From JBHFEI01 sp041928815 (GTDB lineage Bacteria > Pseudomonadota > Alphaproteobacteria > Rhizobiales > Rhizobiaceae), in contig NZ_JBHFEI010000018.1 of assembly GCF_041928815.1 (NCBI RefSeq), positions 1-64,000 on the forward strand: a DNA stretch of 64,000 nt. The letters run 5' to 3'. Positions 17,234-26,847 of this stretch are shown piece by piece. A program made the translations under genes and the position numbers. Each line of letters starts with the position of its first letter. Positions within the stretch are counted from its first letter, which is position 1. Below the pieces are notes generated by a model. The model made no database searches. It was given only the letters and a program-made list of their open reading frames with translations, and was not told the origin of the DNA.

Positions 17234-17650
17234 CATTAAAGCGACTGCACCATGCAATATCAACAAGGATTGACCAGTCTAACATCTGGCGCTGTCCCGC
17301 AAAATTTGCAGTGCGCACTTCAACGGAATTTCGATTTTAAGCAGAATTTGAGGCGCCTAATAGGCGCTGTCAGCATAAACATTGTCGGCATTGTCAGGCA
17401 GTTGGTACGGCTCCTGGTCGCGCGGAAAGGTTCAATCTGGCAGGCCGGCGGTAAACGTCGGGGCGGCAACCGGTGAGGTGCCGCACACACCAATGACCGA
17501 CAGCATAGGCCATGCGTGCGGATTATGACGGTGCGAAGTCAATAAACGCGCCGATGGTCTTTACCATGTAATAATCGATAATCTTCCATTATCGATTGTT
17601 TTCCGGAAACCCGGATTTCGGCCCTTGCGGAGCCCCGGACAACCTCCCGG
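17234..17650. other. Intergenic region, no gene seen
   Basis: It separates the sulfide/cyd operon from the convergent RTX gene. A 74-codon open frame (17252-17476) has no recognisable features. I see no convincing hairpin terminator. Confidence 0.5.
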
Positions 17651-20593
17651 CTAGGCGATGACGAGAAAATCGGCCGCCGTGAGAACCGCCTTGTTGTCGA
17701 GCGTGGCGAACTGCACGGAGCCGCCCGCGCCATCGCCGTTGCCGTCGAACAGCAGCACGCCGGTCTTGCTGTTGTAGACGATGCGGTCGCTTGCATCGAG
17801 CGTTGCACCGGCGACGCCGAGATCCTTGAAGGCAGCGCCGTTGAGGGGGCCGAGCGCCAGGCCGGCGAAGAACGAGCGGTCGAGGCGGATCGTTTCGCTC
17901 GGCGCATCGAAATCGGTGATCCGGTCGATGTTGCCACTGCCGGTCGTCGAGGCGAAGGCGAAGGTGTCGGCGCCGCTGCCGCCGGTGAGGATATCGGCGC
18001 CTAGGCCGCCGTCGAGGATGTTGGCGACGCCGTTGCCCTTGATGATGTTGGCGAGACCATTGCCGGTAGCCTTGATTTCGGCGCGCCCTGTCAGCGTAAG
18101 GTTCTCGATCGCCTGGCCGGCCAGCGAGAAGGCGACGGAACTGTTGACCATGTCCGTGCCCCCGCTGGCGGCCTCGAATACACGGTCGCCGATGTTGTCG
18201 ACGATATAGGCATCGTTGCCGCCGCGCCCGTGCATCTGGTCGGCTTGGGTGCCGCCGTCGATGCGGTTGGCGCCGCTGTTGCCGGTGATGACGTTGGCGG
18301 AACTGTTGCCGGTCGCGTTGATCGCGGCCGACCCGGTCAGGGTCAGGTTCTCGATGGCCTGGCCCGACAGCGAGAAGGACACCGCGCTGTTGACCGTGTC
18401 CATGCCTGCATTGTTCGCCTCGAACACGCGGTCGCCGGCGTTGTCGACGATATAGGTGTCGTTGCCGCCTTTCCCGTACATCTGGTCGGCGTTGGTGCCG
18501 CCGTCGATGCGGTTGGCGCCGCTATTGCCAGTGATGACGTTAGCGGAACTGTTGCCGACGCCGTCGATTGCGCCCGAGCCGGTCAGCACAAGGCTTTCGA
18601 TCGCCTGACCCGAAAGCGAAAAGGAAACGGAGGCATTCACCGTGTCCGTACCCTTGTTCTTCAGCTCGACGATCCTGTCGCCAATGGCGTCAACGACATA
18701 GATGTCGTTGCCCGCGCCGCCTGCCATCACGTCGGCATGGGCGCCGCCATCGAGCCTGTTGTCGCCCGCATTGCCGGCCAGCGTGTTGGCGAGACCGTTG
18801 CCCGTTGCCGACAGGTTCAGCGTTCCCATGAGAATGACGTTCTCGATGTCGCCGGCGAAATGGCCGGTATCCGAGATATCGACAGAAAGGACGCCCGATT
18901 TCACCGTGTCGTCGCCGTCCGGAGGAAGGGCGTCGTCGTCGTAGGCGGCAACCTCGCTGACGACATCGTCGGCATCGTCGACGACGTAGGTATCGTTGCC
19001 CTGGCCGCCCGCAAGCCGATCAGCACCGGCGCCGCCATCAAGCGTATCGGCGCCGTCATTGCCCCAGAACGTGTTGGAAAATTCGTCTCCCGTCAGGCTG
19101 TCGTCCGAAGCGCCACCGAGAATATTCTCGACACTGTAGATTTCCGAAGCGTAGAAGCCTCCCACCATGATGTAGGATTGTGCAGCACCCTGCATCTGCG
19201 CGACGACAGAGCCTGCTGCCGTACGGTAATCGACGGTATCGCTGCCATTGCCGCCGAAGATGCTGTCGAAGCCGCCGCCGCTGGCGCTGTCGACGATGAG
19301 GTCGTCGCCATCGCCCCCATCGAGGGTGTCCGCTCCGTAGCCGCCGTCGATAATGTCGTTGCCATTGCCGCCGGACAGGATGTCACTGTCAAATCCGCCG
19401 ACAATATCGTCGATGAAATCGTCGCCCTTGACGATGCTGGCGCCGGATGAATACCGGTCGACGATCGAATGCCGGACGATGTTGACGATCTGCCCGCCGG
19501 TGAACCCCGCCGTCGGATCGCTGTAGACCACGGCCATGCGGCCGACGCCGATGGGGGCGATGCTCGGATCGTGCGGGTCGTTGCCGCCGTCCGGTGATCG
19601 CAGAATGTCGCGCGCCGCCAGTTCGTTGCCGTTGGCGTCGATCAGTTCGACGAAGGTTTGTATCCCGTCGCGAACGACCGTCACCGCGAAGAGACCATTG
19701 TCCAGCTGTGTGATGTCCGGCTCGGTATGGCCCGGTGCGCTGACAGTCTTCACCTGGAGGCGGACGGCATTGTTGCCCTGCGCGTTCACTTTTGCCAGCG
19801 TGATGCCGGCGGCATCCGCTCCCCACTGGTTGTCCTCGTAGGCAATGGCAAAGCCACCGTCCTTCGTCGCCGTCACGCTGGCATTGCGATTGACGGTGCC
19901 GTCCGTGTCGAGAAGGGTCGCCGCCTTGACCTGACCGCCCGTCGAGGAGCGGACGGCATACCAGATCTCGGTCTGGCTTCCGATGGTCCGGGTCCAGGTG
20001 ATGGCGACGTTGCCGCCTTCCAGACGCGCCATGGAAACGTCCGTATCCCGTGCGCCCGACGTATCCAGAGCGACGGTCATGCCCGGCGTTCCGTCGTTGC
20101 CGAAGAACGAGACGACCACATCGCTGTTCGAACTGGTGATCGCCTGCTGGTAGCCAACGGCGAAGCCGCCGCCCGAAAGCCCGACGACGTCGGCATGCGT
20201 CGAATCCGGCGCGCTGAAATCCGTGGCCGGGGTGACGACATCGCCGAACGTGCCGTTGACGATGGTGAAGCCGACCGAATCGGAATCCTGGCCGGCGATG
20301 ACGATATTGCCGTTGCTCAGCTCGCTGACGGCACTGTTGGTGCTGATGATCGGCCCGAACCGGCTTTGGGCGAGCTCGCCATTGCTGCCGGTGAAAAAGA
20401 TATCCCCTTCGGTATGCCCGAACTGATCGCCGATACCCACGATGCCGCCATGGGAAAGGCGGGCGATGGACGCCTTTCCACTGACGAAATCGAAGGGAAG
20501 CGGCTGCGCCTCATGGCCGTCGTCGAAATCGTAGGTGACCGTCACCGTCATGGGGCCAGCTTTCTTTTTTAGCTCATTCTCGATTTCTAACAT
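17651..20593 (-). CDS. Large RTX calcium-binding repeat protein
   Basis: About 980 residues, acidic, no N-terminal signal peptide. The first 400 residues are beta-propeller-like repeats (GGFAVGYQQ, GGFAIAYEDN). RTX nonapeptides (GGNGNDIIDGGYGADTLDGG) begin near 430. Then comes a tandem array of 82-residue units, each with a TGNSGANRIDGG-like core and a GNDTYIVDNAGDRV-like segment. The C-terminus (DRIVYNSKTGVLLFDGNGDG ... ADFLVIA) is like that of type I secreted proteins. It is likely exported by an HlyBD-TolC system; none is encoded here. The start is uncertain: ATG at 20593 or at 20551, neither with a strong ribosome site. Confidence 0.85.
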   Translation of the reverse strand: MLEIENELKKKAGPMTVTVTYDFDDGHEAQPLPFDFVSGKASIARLSHGGIVGIGDQFGHTEGDIFFTGSNGELAQSRFGPIISTNSAVSELSNGNIVIAGQDSDSVGFTIVNGTFGDVVTPATDFSAPDSTHADVVGLSGGGFAVGYQQAITSSNSDVVVSFFGNDGTPGMTVALDTSGARDTDVSMARLEGGNVAITWTRTIGSQTEIWYAVRSSTGGQVKAATLLDTDGTVNRNASVTATKDGGFAIAYEDNQWGADAAGITLAKVNAQGNNAVRLQVKTVSAPGHTEPDITQLDNGLFAVTVVRDGIQTFVELIDANGNELAARDILRSPDGGNDPHDPSIAPIGVGRMAVVYSDPTAGFTGGQIVNIVRHSIVDRYSSGASIVKGDDFIDDIVGGFDSDILSGGNGNDIIDGGYGADTLDGGDGDDLIVDSASGGGFDSIFGGNGSDTVDYRTAAGSVVAQMQGAAQSYIMVGGFYASEIYSVENILGGASDDSLTGDEFSNTFWGNDGADTLDGGAGADRLAGGQGNDTYVVDDADDVVSEVAAYDDDALPPDGDDTVKSGVLSVDISDTGHFAGDIENVILMGTLNLSATGNGLANTLAGNAGDNRLDGGAHADVMAGGAGNDIYVVDAIGDRIVELKNKGTDTVNASVSFSLSGQAIESLVLTGSGAIDGVGNSSANVITGNSGANRIDGGTNADQMYGKGGNDTYIVDNAGDRVFEANNAGMDTVNSAVSFSLSGQAIENLTLTGSAAINATGNSSANVITGNSGANRIDGGTQADQMHGRGGNDAYIVDNIGDRVFEAASGGTDMVNSSVAFSLAGQAIENLTLTGRAEIKATGNGLANIIKGNGVANILDGGLGADILTGGSGADTFAFASTTGSGNIDRITDFDAPSETIRLDRSFFAGLALGPLNGAAFKDLGVAGATLDASDRIVYNSKTGVLLFDGNGDGAGGSVQFATLDNKAVLTAADFLVIA
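18070..18820 (-). repeat. 246-bp (82-residue) tandem coding repeats in the RTX gene
   Basis: The same bases recur at a spacing of exactly 246 bp: gtcggc anchor points at 18239, 18485 and 18731. Units encode a RTX turn plus a beta segment ending SLSGQAIENLTLTG. Copies are about 80-90 percent alike by eye. Confidence 0.85.
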
Positions 20594-20883
20594 AGTTCGG
20601 CGGATTGAGAAGCGTGAACCCGACCGGCGCATGACTGCGCTTCAAAACGGCGGGATCTGTCGATGTCGCGTTTCCGGTGGGCTTTCCAGCTGGCGGCGAG
20701 CCTGAGATGAAGCAGGTGAACCACGCCGCCCTGCCGATGGAGCCGCAGTCCCCCGATCCGCAAAAAGCAATCCCGGCGAAAATGAATGCCGTCCTCGAGA
20801 CAGCCGAAAGCCACTGACGTTCGTCCTGGTGCGTAGTGCAGTCCACAAAACACTCCGAAGGGTCTGGTATACGGCAGTGCAAC

Positions 20884-21195
20884 GGGCCTTTTCCGGCGTC
20901 TTCGGGATCGGCGGTGGATTTCTGATCGCCTCCACCAGAATGCCGATCATCAATGCACTCGGCTCGTCCCTAGTCGCTGTGACCGCGCTCGGACTGACTG
21001 CCGCCGTCAGTTATGCGGTGTCCGGTCTGGTGGACTGGCCTTTGGGGCTACTCTTTGTCGGTGCGGTATTTTGGGCGGCTTCGGAGGATGACGCTGGTCA
21101 GGTGGCTTTCGGCGAAAAGAGGCAACCTCAACGCGCTATTTGCTATCCTCATCGTCATCGTCCCGATCTACACGATAGGTCATGGCCGTATTGTC
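20884..21195 (+). pseudogene. TauE/SafE C-terminal fragment, frameshifted
   Basis: Residues GVFGIGGGFLIASTRMP, then SSLVAVTALGLTAAVSYAVSGLVDW, closely match the C-terminal third of the TauE protein at 13898. Near 21090 the match switches frame and continues WLSAKRGNLNALFAILI. There is no N-terminal half and no start. It is a relic of a second tauE, either a partial duplication or the end of a lost gene. The flanks (20594-20883 and 21196-21444) contain no gene I can support. Confidence 0.8.
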
Positions 21196-21444
21196 ATGAA
21201 TAGCGGCAGAACTCTTAGGGTAGAACGCATCGGCCTGTTTTTGAAGCCAATTGCCGTCCTCGTCGCGAAGGTTGTCGAGCACCCGATGCACATTTTGTCT
21301 TCAGCCGAATGGTGCTTGTGCATGACGCGGCGAATATATCTGGATATCATAATAAAGACGCAGCACGGTATCATTGACCCAACCTGGCTCGAATCCAGCC
21401 GAGGGGAGGTTGCCACGACAGCGCCGATGTCGTAGGTAGGCGTC

Positions 21445-22260
21445 ATGTCGCAACGGGTACAGGCGGGGCAGCAAGATGCTGCTCAGCCATTCCGCAAAGA
21501 GCCACCAGAGCTTGCCGCGCTATCTCTTTATCCCGATGACTGGGCCCTGTTTCTTGATGTGGATGGGACATTGGTGGATCTGGCCGTAACGCCGGATGCA
21601 GTTGTGGTGCCCACTGGACTGGCCAGTGACCTTGTCTCCCTGTCGCAAAGGCTGAATGGCGCATTGGCGCTCGTCACCGGACGATCCATCGCATTCATAG
21701 ACGGTCTATTGTCGCCCTGCCTGTTTCCGGTGGCAGGCCTCCATGGAAGCGAGCGGCGCGGACCCGACGGCGAGCTTCATACGCTGGCGCATTCGCAGGT
21801 CTTCGAGCGGATCAAGAATGAAATCTCCATCCAAGCAGGATTGTGGGAAGGCGTTCTGTTGGAGGACAAGAGGGCGGCGGTCGCCCTGCACTATCGCATG
21901 GCCCCCGAAAGGGAGCCGGATGTCGAGCAACTGATGCTGCGATGCGCGGGCGAGGCTGGACCGGACTGGGCCCTGCAGCGCGGCAAGATGGTGATCGAGA
22001 TCCGGCCCGCGCTTGCCGACAAGGGTAGCGCAGTGGAATCGTTCCTGGCCCGCGAACCCTTCAAGGGACGCCGTCCGATGGCCATCGGCGACGACATCAC
22101 GGACGAGGCCATGTTCGATATCGTCAATGCACGGGGTGGGCTGTCCGTTCGGGTCGGGCCTCTCACGGACCAGACAGCGGCGCGGGCATCGTTCTGTACG
22201 CCGGGCGAAGTCCGTGCTTTTCTCGCACGATCCGGACGCGGAATCGTTCCGAAAAATTGA
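21445..22260 (+). CDS. otsB: Trehalose-6-phosphate phosphatase
   Basis: A 271-residue HAD-superfamily phosphatase. Motif I is DVDGT (38-42) with the nucleophile D38; motif II is in LVTGRS, and the metal motif is GDDITDEAMF. It dephosphorylates trehalose-6-phosphate to trehalose in the cytosol. It lies 15 bp before otsA, in the same order as in other otsBA operons. Confidence 0.95.
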   Translation: MSQRVQAGQQDAAQPFRKEPPELAALSLYPDDWALFLDVDGTLVDLAVTPDAVVVPTGLASDLVSLSQRLNGALALVTGRSIAFIDGLLSPCLFPVAGLHGSERRGPDGELHTLAHSQVFERIKNEISIQAGLWEGVLLEDKRAAVALHYRMAPEREPDVEQLMLRCAGEAGPDWALQRGKMVIEIRPALADKGSAVESFLAREPFKGRRPMAIGDDITDEAMFDIVNARGGLSVRVGPLTDQTAARASFCTPGEVRAFLARSGRGIVPKN

Positions 22261-22275
22261 TGGAAAGGACTCTGC

Positions 22276-23655
22276 ATGAGTCGACTGGTTGTTGTGTCCA
22301 ACCGCGTGTCCCTGCCGGCGAAAGATGGCTCCCCGCCGGCTGGCGGCCTTGCCGTTGCCCTGCAGGCGGCGCTGGAAGAGCGGGGCGGCGCTTGGATGGG
22401 CTGGTCGGGAAACACAAGTGCCCTGGCCGAATCCGCGGCGCTGACGCTCCAGCAGCGCGACAACATCACCTACGCCCTTACCGATCTGACGGAAACGGAT
22501 GTCGAGGAATATTATCACGGCTTCGCCAATCGCGTCCTCTGGCCGCTCTGTCATTACCGCATGGATTTGGCGGAATACGGTCGAAAGGAGATGGCAGGAT
22601 ATTTCCGCGTCAACCGCTTCTTCGCGCAACGACTGGCGCCGCTGATCCAGCCTGATGACGTGCTCTGGATCCATGACTATCATCTGATCCCGCTGGCCGC
22701 CGAACTGAGGCAGATGGGCATTCAGAACCGGATCGGATTTTTCTTGCACATTCCCTGGCCACCCGCCGATCTCGTCGTCATGATGCCGGCTCACCAGGAC
22801 ATTGTGCGCAGCCTCTCCCATTATGATCTCGTCGGTTTCCAGACTGATTACGATTTGCAGAATTTTGTTGGTTACCTGCGGCGCGAGGAGATTGGCGACG
22901 ACATCGGCGATGGGCGGTTCCGCTCGCATGGTCGCGTGTTCAGGGCCGGTGCGTATCCGATCAGCATCGAAACGGCAACGTTTGCCGACTTTGCGAAGAA
23001 AGCCGCGTCCAATGCCATGGTGCGCAAGGCTCGCCAGAGCGTCGAAGGTCGCGACCTTATCATCGGCGTAGACCGTCTTGATTATTCGAAGGGGATCATA
23101 CAGCGGCTCGACGCCTTCGAGCGGTTCATCACTACTAATCCCGCCTATCAGAACAAGGTGACATTTCTCCAGGTCACGCCAAAATCACGCTCGGAAGTGC
23201 CCGAATACGAGCAGATGCAGAAGATGGTGGCCGAGCAGGCAGGGCGGATCAACGGCGCCATCGGCACAGTCGATTGGGTGCCGATCCGTTACATCAACCG
23301 CTCGATCAGCCGCAGCGTCCTTGCCGGACTCTATCGGCTGGCGGCGGTCGGCTTCGTAACCCCGTTGCGTGATGGCATGAATCTTGTGGCCAAGGAATAC
23401 GTGGCGGCGCAAGACCCCGAACGGCCAGGCGTTCTCGTCCTGTCGCGTTTTGCCGGAAGTGCGCGGGAGTTGAAGGGCGCGGTCCTCGTCAATCCCTACG
23501 ATTCCGAGGGGACAGCCAACGCCGTGGCGAAAGCGCTCTCCATGTCGGTACAGGAGAGACGGGAACGCTGGCGATCGATGATGGATTATCTGCTCGACAA
23601 CGACGTCATGCAGTGGTGCGACACCTTCCTACAGGATTTGACGATGGGGCAATAG
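22276..23655 (+). CDS. otsA: Trehalose-6-phosphate synthase (UDP-forming)
   Basis: A 459-residue GT20 glycosyltransferase. It starts with SRLVVVSNRVSLP and the GGLAVAL segment that contacts glucose-6-phosphate, has WIHDYHLIPLA in the middle, and carries RDGMNLVAKEYVA for the UDP-glucose phosphate. It makes trehalose-6-phosphate from UDP-glucose and glucose-6-phosphate. With otsB it gives an osmo- and desiccation-protectant route. Confidence 0.96.
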   Translation: MSRLVVVSNRVSLPAKDGSPPAGGLAVALQAALEERGGAWMGWSGNTSALAESAALTLQQRDNITYALTDLTETDVEEYYHGFANRVLWPLCHYRMDLAEYGRKEMAGYFRVNRFFAQRLAPLIQPDDVLWIHDYHLIPLAAELRQMGIQNRIGFFLHIPWPPADLVVMMPAHQDIVRSLSHYDLVGFQTDYDLQNFVGYLRREEIGDDIGDGRFRSHGRVFRAGAYPISIETATFADFAKKAASNAMVRKARQSVEGRDLIIGVDRLDYSKGIIQRLDAFERFITTNPAYQNKVTFLQVTPKSRSEVPEYEQMQKMVAEQAGRINGAIGTVDWVPIRYINRSISRSVLAGLYRLAAVGFVTPLRDGMNLVAKEYVAAQDPERPGVLVLSRFAGSARELKGAVLVNPYDSEGTANAVAKALSMSVQERRERWRSMMDYLLDNDVMQWCDTFLQDLTMGQ

Positions 23656-23698
23656 GGCGCGCAGTCAAGTGCGGCGCCACTGGAGGACATTTGGGGCA

Positions 23699-23956
23699 TC
23701 AGCTATCAAGATCCGCCCGAGGCGCGCGCCCCGGAAAACTCAGTGCGTTGGCGGGATTGGCGTAGAATCTCGAACCGATCAGGCGGACCCTTTTTCCGGA
23801 CACGTCCATAATGTAGCGCCCCGCCTGCTCGGGAGTTGTCTGGCGCATGCTCAACCCGACGGACAACGCACTCATATCGTTATCATCCGCAAGGCAAGCG
23901 CTCGGCGCGCCCACGCCTGCTGTCATGAGCATAGCAAGAATGCATAATTTTCCCAT
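23699..23956 (-). CDS. Small secreted protein of unknown function
   Basis: An 85-residue protein with a likely signal peptide (short basic start, hydrophobic LCILAMLMTAGVGAPSA, then cleavage near ACLADD). The mature part (GRYIMDVSGKRVRLIGSRFYANP) has no domain I recognise. The ATG at 23956 has a clear AAGGGG ribosome site with about 7-base spacing. It converges with otsA; no operon partner. Confidence 0.6.
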   Translation of the reverse strand: MGKLCILAMLMTAGVGAPSACLADDNDMSALSVGLSMRQTTPEQAGRYIMDVSGKRVRLIGSRFYANPANALSFPGRAPRADLDS

Positions 23957-24131
23957 GTTATATCCCCTTCTGTCTGCCAAAAGACAGAACGACGGCCAAA
24001 GTTCCATCGCGCCTGCATCTCGAGACTTGTGATCGGCACCATGACAGGCAATAGACACTGCACCAACCTCGCCTGTCTGACCATGCTGATCCGGCGCGGA
24101 ATTCACTGTCCGGCGTCAGGAGCGAGCACGT

Positions 24132-25355
24132 ATGTCGAAATGGCAATGGATGATCGGCAGGCTTCTCAAGCGCCTATGGCTCCGGCCGGCCCTGTTCGCG
24201 CTTGCGGGTTTGTTTACCGCCCTGTTCTCCGTATTTTTCTCGCCTTCCTTACCGCTTGATTTCGGGAGCCGCATTGGCGCCGACGCCGTCGACAATATCC
24301 TCAACATCCTCGCCTCCAGCATGCTGGCTGTAACGACATTTTCGCTGAGCACGATGGTGACGGCCTATGGCGCGGCAACGACGAATGTCACCCCACGCGC
24401 TACGACACTGGTCGTCGAAGACACGACGACCCAGAACGTCCTGGCGACATTCATCGGCACCTTCCTGTTCAGCCTGGTGGGCATTGTGGCGCTGAGTACC
24501 GGCGCCTATGGCGAGGAAGGGCGCGGCATTCTGTTTCTGGTAACGCTGGTCGTCATCGCCATCATCATCGTCACGATGCTGCGCTGGATTGACCACCTTT
24601 CACGGCTGGGCCGTGTTGGCGACACGATCGACCGGGTCGAACGGGCTGCCATGCAGGCCCTGATGGCGCGCGCCGGATCTCCCCACCTTGGCGGCGTCCC
24701 TGCGAAAACCGACCCGGCCGGCGGCGTCCGCCTGTACCTCGACGATATCGGCTACCTACAGCATCTGGACATTGGCACCTTGAACCGCCTTGCCGAGAAC
24801 CACCAGCTGCGCCTGCAGGTCCTCGTCCTGCCGGGCGCTTATGTCGATCCGTCCCGAACCGTTCTCTGGCTGCCGAGGGAACTGCACGATGACGACATGA
24901 ATGCCTTTCGGGCGGCATTCACGGTCGGCGTGCGGCGGTCGTTCGAACAAGACCCACGCTTCGGACTGTCGGTTCTTTCGGAAATTGCGTCCCGTGCCCT
25001 GTCACCCGCGGTCAATGATCCGGGCACGGCCATTGATGTGCTGAGCCGCTCCGTCCGGTTGTTTCATGCGTACAGCCTGCGTGACGATCACGAGATCGTC
25101 TATCCGCTGGTCGCCGTGCCCGGTCTCAACGCGGACGATCTTTTCGACGATTTTTTCCTGCCAATAGCGCGGGACGGGGCCTCACTGGTGGAGGTTCACA
25201 TCAGGCTGCAAAAGACCCTGCAGGCCGTTGGCTATATGAGCGATAGCTATCGGATTGCGGCCCGGCGCCAGTCCCGTCTGGCACAGGAACGTGCGGAGAT
25301 TGCATTGCAGATTGAAAGTGACAAACGCATCCTGCGCACGCTCGTCATTCAATAG
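24132..25355 (+). CDS. DUF2254 membrane protein
   Basis: A 407-residue inner-membrane protein. Four hydrophobic segments lie in the first half (LFALAGLFTALFSVFF, then NILASSMLAVTTFSLS, then about 110-130 and 138-155), followed by a cytosolic domain with the family phrase SRALSPAVNDPGTAIDVL. The function of DUF2254 is not established. No close operon partner is seen. Confidence 0.85.
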   Translation: MSKWQWMIGRLLKRLWLRPALFALAGLFTALFSVFFSPSLPLDFGSRIGADAVDNILNILASSMLAVTTFSLSTMVTAYGAATTNVTPRATTLVVEDTTTQNVLATFIGTFLFSLVGIVALSTGAYGEEGRGILFLVTLVVIAIIIVTMLRWIDHLSRLGRVGDTIDRVERAAMQALMARAGSPHLGGVPAKTDPAGGVRLYLDDIGYLQHLDIGTLNRLAENHQLRLQVLVLPGAYVDPSRTVLWLPRELHDDDMNAFRAAFTVGVRRSFEQDPRFGLSVLSEIASRALSPAVNDPGTAIDVLSRSVRLFHAYSLRDDHEIVYPLVAVPGLNADDLFDDFFLPIARDGASLVEVHIRLQKTLQAVGYMSDSYRIAARRQSRLAQERAEIALQIESDKRILRTLVIQ

Positions 25356-25418
25356 CCAATCCAAGTAAGGCAATATCCCGTTGTCTTGCAAAGGAGAATC
25401 CGCTTGTGATAGCCTGAA

Positions 25419-25646
25419 TTGGACACCCGACCTTATCTCATATGCGACCTTGCCAAACACAACGGAATAAGCCCTGCGGAGGCGGAACGGCTGCTGAACC
25501 AGTTCGGGAATGATCGTAAGGCATCAATAGCGGACAGACCATCATGTGTGTTCGAGATGACAATTGACGGCCTGTTTTTCTTTAGAACAGGATATTGTGC
25601 TGTTCCTGTTCCGATGTCGCCCGAAATCTCTCCCGCGTGCTTTTGA
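25419..25646 (+). CDS. Small hypothetical protein
   Basis: A possible 75-codon frame from TTG at 25419. The first half (ICDLAKHNGISPAEAERLLNQFG) looks like a helical hairpin of the sort seen in small rhizobial proteins; the second half is not informative. No well-placed ribosome site. It may be the remains of a larger gene. Confidence 0.3.
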   Translation: MDTRPYLICDLAKHNGISPAEAERLLNQFGNDRKASIADRPSCVFEMTIDGLFFFRTGYCAVPVPMSPEISPACF

Positions 25647-25905
25647 AACATTTGAACTCGCCGATAGAGGGTGACACCTCCGGTTAAGGACCATTTCAGG
25701 ACGACATTGTTAATTTAAAACCTCAATTATTATGGAACTTCAGCGTTGCGCAACGCTTGGGGTATGGTGAAAAAGACGTGCTTATCCTGAAGCCAAGATT
25801 TTATTTCAGCCCGTCGTAACGTTGAGCCATCACCGAAGTCCAACCCGTATGGCCCTACATTGAAGCACCTTCGATGTCGCGTCTTTCAAAACGGAGGTAT
25901 TGGCT
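25647..25905. other. Intergenic region upstream of the Rieske cassette
   Basis: AT-rich from 25700. It contains the 16-bp palindrome at 25742-25757 and a ribosome site ggagg at 25893-25897. No gene seen. Confidence 0.5.
25742..25757. promoter_or_regulatory. Perfect 16-bp palindrome, candidate operator
   Basis: AGCGTTGCGCAACGCT is a perfect inverted repeat about 150 bases before the SDR start and just after an AT-rich tract (caattattatgg). No other copy seen. The cognate regulator is unknown. Confidence 0.5.
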
Positions 25906-26613
25906 TTGCGAGATCCGACATGTGTGATCGTTACCGGTGCTGCCGGTAATCTCGGCCGTGCAGTTGTTGCCACGCTCGCTGGGCGGGATATTTGCCTGGT
26001 CTGTGTCGACAGATCCTCAGAGGAGCTGGAAGCCTTTGCGCGTACACTTCCTCCCAAAGCGAGAGTGCTAACATTCGCCGGCGCAGACCTCAGCGATCCG
26101 ATAGTGGCGCAGGCTATGGTCGAGGCTGCGGTTGATCGTTTCGGCCGTGTCGATGCCATGGTCAATACGATCGGAGGCTTTGCGACCGGTCCCGTCACCA
26201 CGCACGCACTGGCGCAATGGGACATGATGATGACGCTGAATGCCCGCGTCGCGCTGGTTACGAGCGTTGCCGTCTTGCCAGTCATGCAGGCAGCAAGTTA
26301 TGGGCGAATTGTCCATATTGCAGCCGTCCCGGGCTTGAAGGCGGGTGCACACCAGGCGGCCTATGCCGCGTCAAAGGCTGCTGTCATCCGACTGACGGAG
26401 AGCATCGCGGCCGAACACCGCAATGATGGCATCACCGCGAACTGCATCCTGCCGGGCACCATCGACACACCACAAAATCGCGCAGCCATGCCGGATGCCA
26501 AAACGACGGCATGGGTTTCATCCAGTTCCATAGCGCAACTCATTGCGTTTCTGATTTCGCCGGCAGCGGCGGTCGTTACCGGTGGTGCCATCCCGGCAAC
26601 TGGATTGGCATGA
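25906..26613 (+). CDS. SDR family oxidoreductase of the Rieske cassette
   Basis: A 235-residue SDR with TGAAGNLG for the cofactor and Y-x3-K (YAASK) in place. The usual NNAG is replaced by NTIGG. A GGAGG site stands 9 bases before a TTG at 25906, which I take as start; a TTG at 25900 is too close. It ends in ATGA overlap with the next gene, so it belongs to the coupled cassette of 25906-29605. The substrate is unknown. Confidence 0.85.
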   Translation: MRDPTCVIVTGAAGNLGRAVVATLAGRDICLVCVDRSSEELEAFARTLPPKARVLTFAGADLSDPIVAQAMVEAAVDRFGRVDAMVNTIGGFATGPVTTHALAQWDMMMTLNARVALVTSVAVLPVMQAASYGRIVHIAAVPGLKAGAHQAAYAASKAAVIRLTESIAAEHRNDGITANCILPGTIDTPQNRAAMPDAKTTAWVSSSSIAQLIAFLISPAAAVVTGGAIPATGLA

Positions 26614-26843
26614 GGGCCGGGCGTATGATCAGTTTCGCCGATCCTGCTCAGTTGGCTTTAGTTCTTTGGGGCGCGCCAGGCGTCGTGGTCGCGGTTGCAT
26701 TTTTGGCCCTGGGGATAGACCGCATCGATAGCGCGGCCGTTGGTGCCTATGCTTTTCGGCCCCTGCTTGTGCCCGGCCTCATTCTCTTATGGCCTCTGGT
26801 CATATGGCGTTGGGTCATTCTTGCCAAGAGCCGGGGGGAGTGA
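26610..26843 (+). CDS. Small membrane protein of the Rieske cassette
   Basis: A 77-residue protein with two predicted membrane helices (LALVLWGAPGVVVAVAFLAL and RPLLVPGLILLWPLVIWRWV). Its ATG at 26610 overlaps the SDR stop (ATGA); ATG 26625 is an alternative. No family recognised; the context suggests a role in assembling or anchoring the haem-Rieske protein. Confidence 0.7.
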   Translation: MRAGRMISFADPAQLALVLWGAPGVVVAVAFLALGIDRIDSAAVGAYAFRPLLVPGLILLWPLVIWRWVILAKSRGE

Positions 26844-26847
26844 AGAT

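Noticed and set aside
18070..18820. Direct repeats as a possible CRISPR array
   Set aside because: The period is 246 bp and coding, units are translated RTX repeats, and no short repeat-spacer pattern exists.
18230..19450. 406-codon frame on the plus strand inside the RTX gene
   Set aside because: Repetitive antisense shadow of RTX codons (GVGAAVDAVGAA-type runs) with no domain; the minus-strand RTX reading is clear.
21706..22929. 407-codon frame opposite otsB-otsA
   Set aside because: Shadow of otsBA; no domain and no ribosome site.
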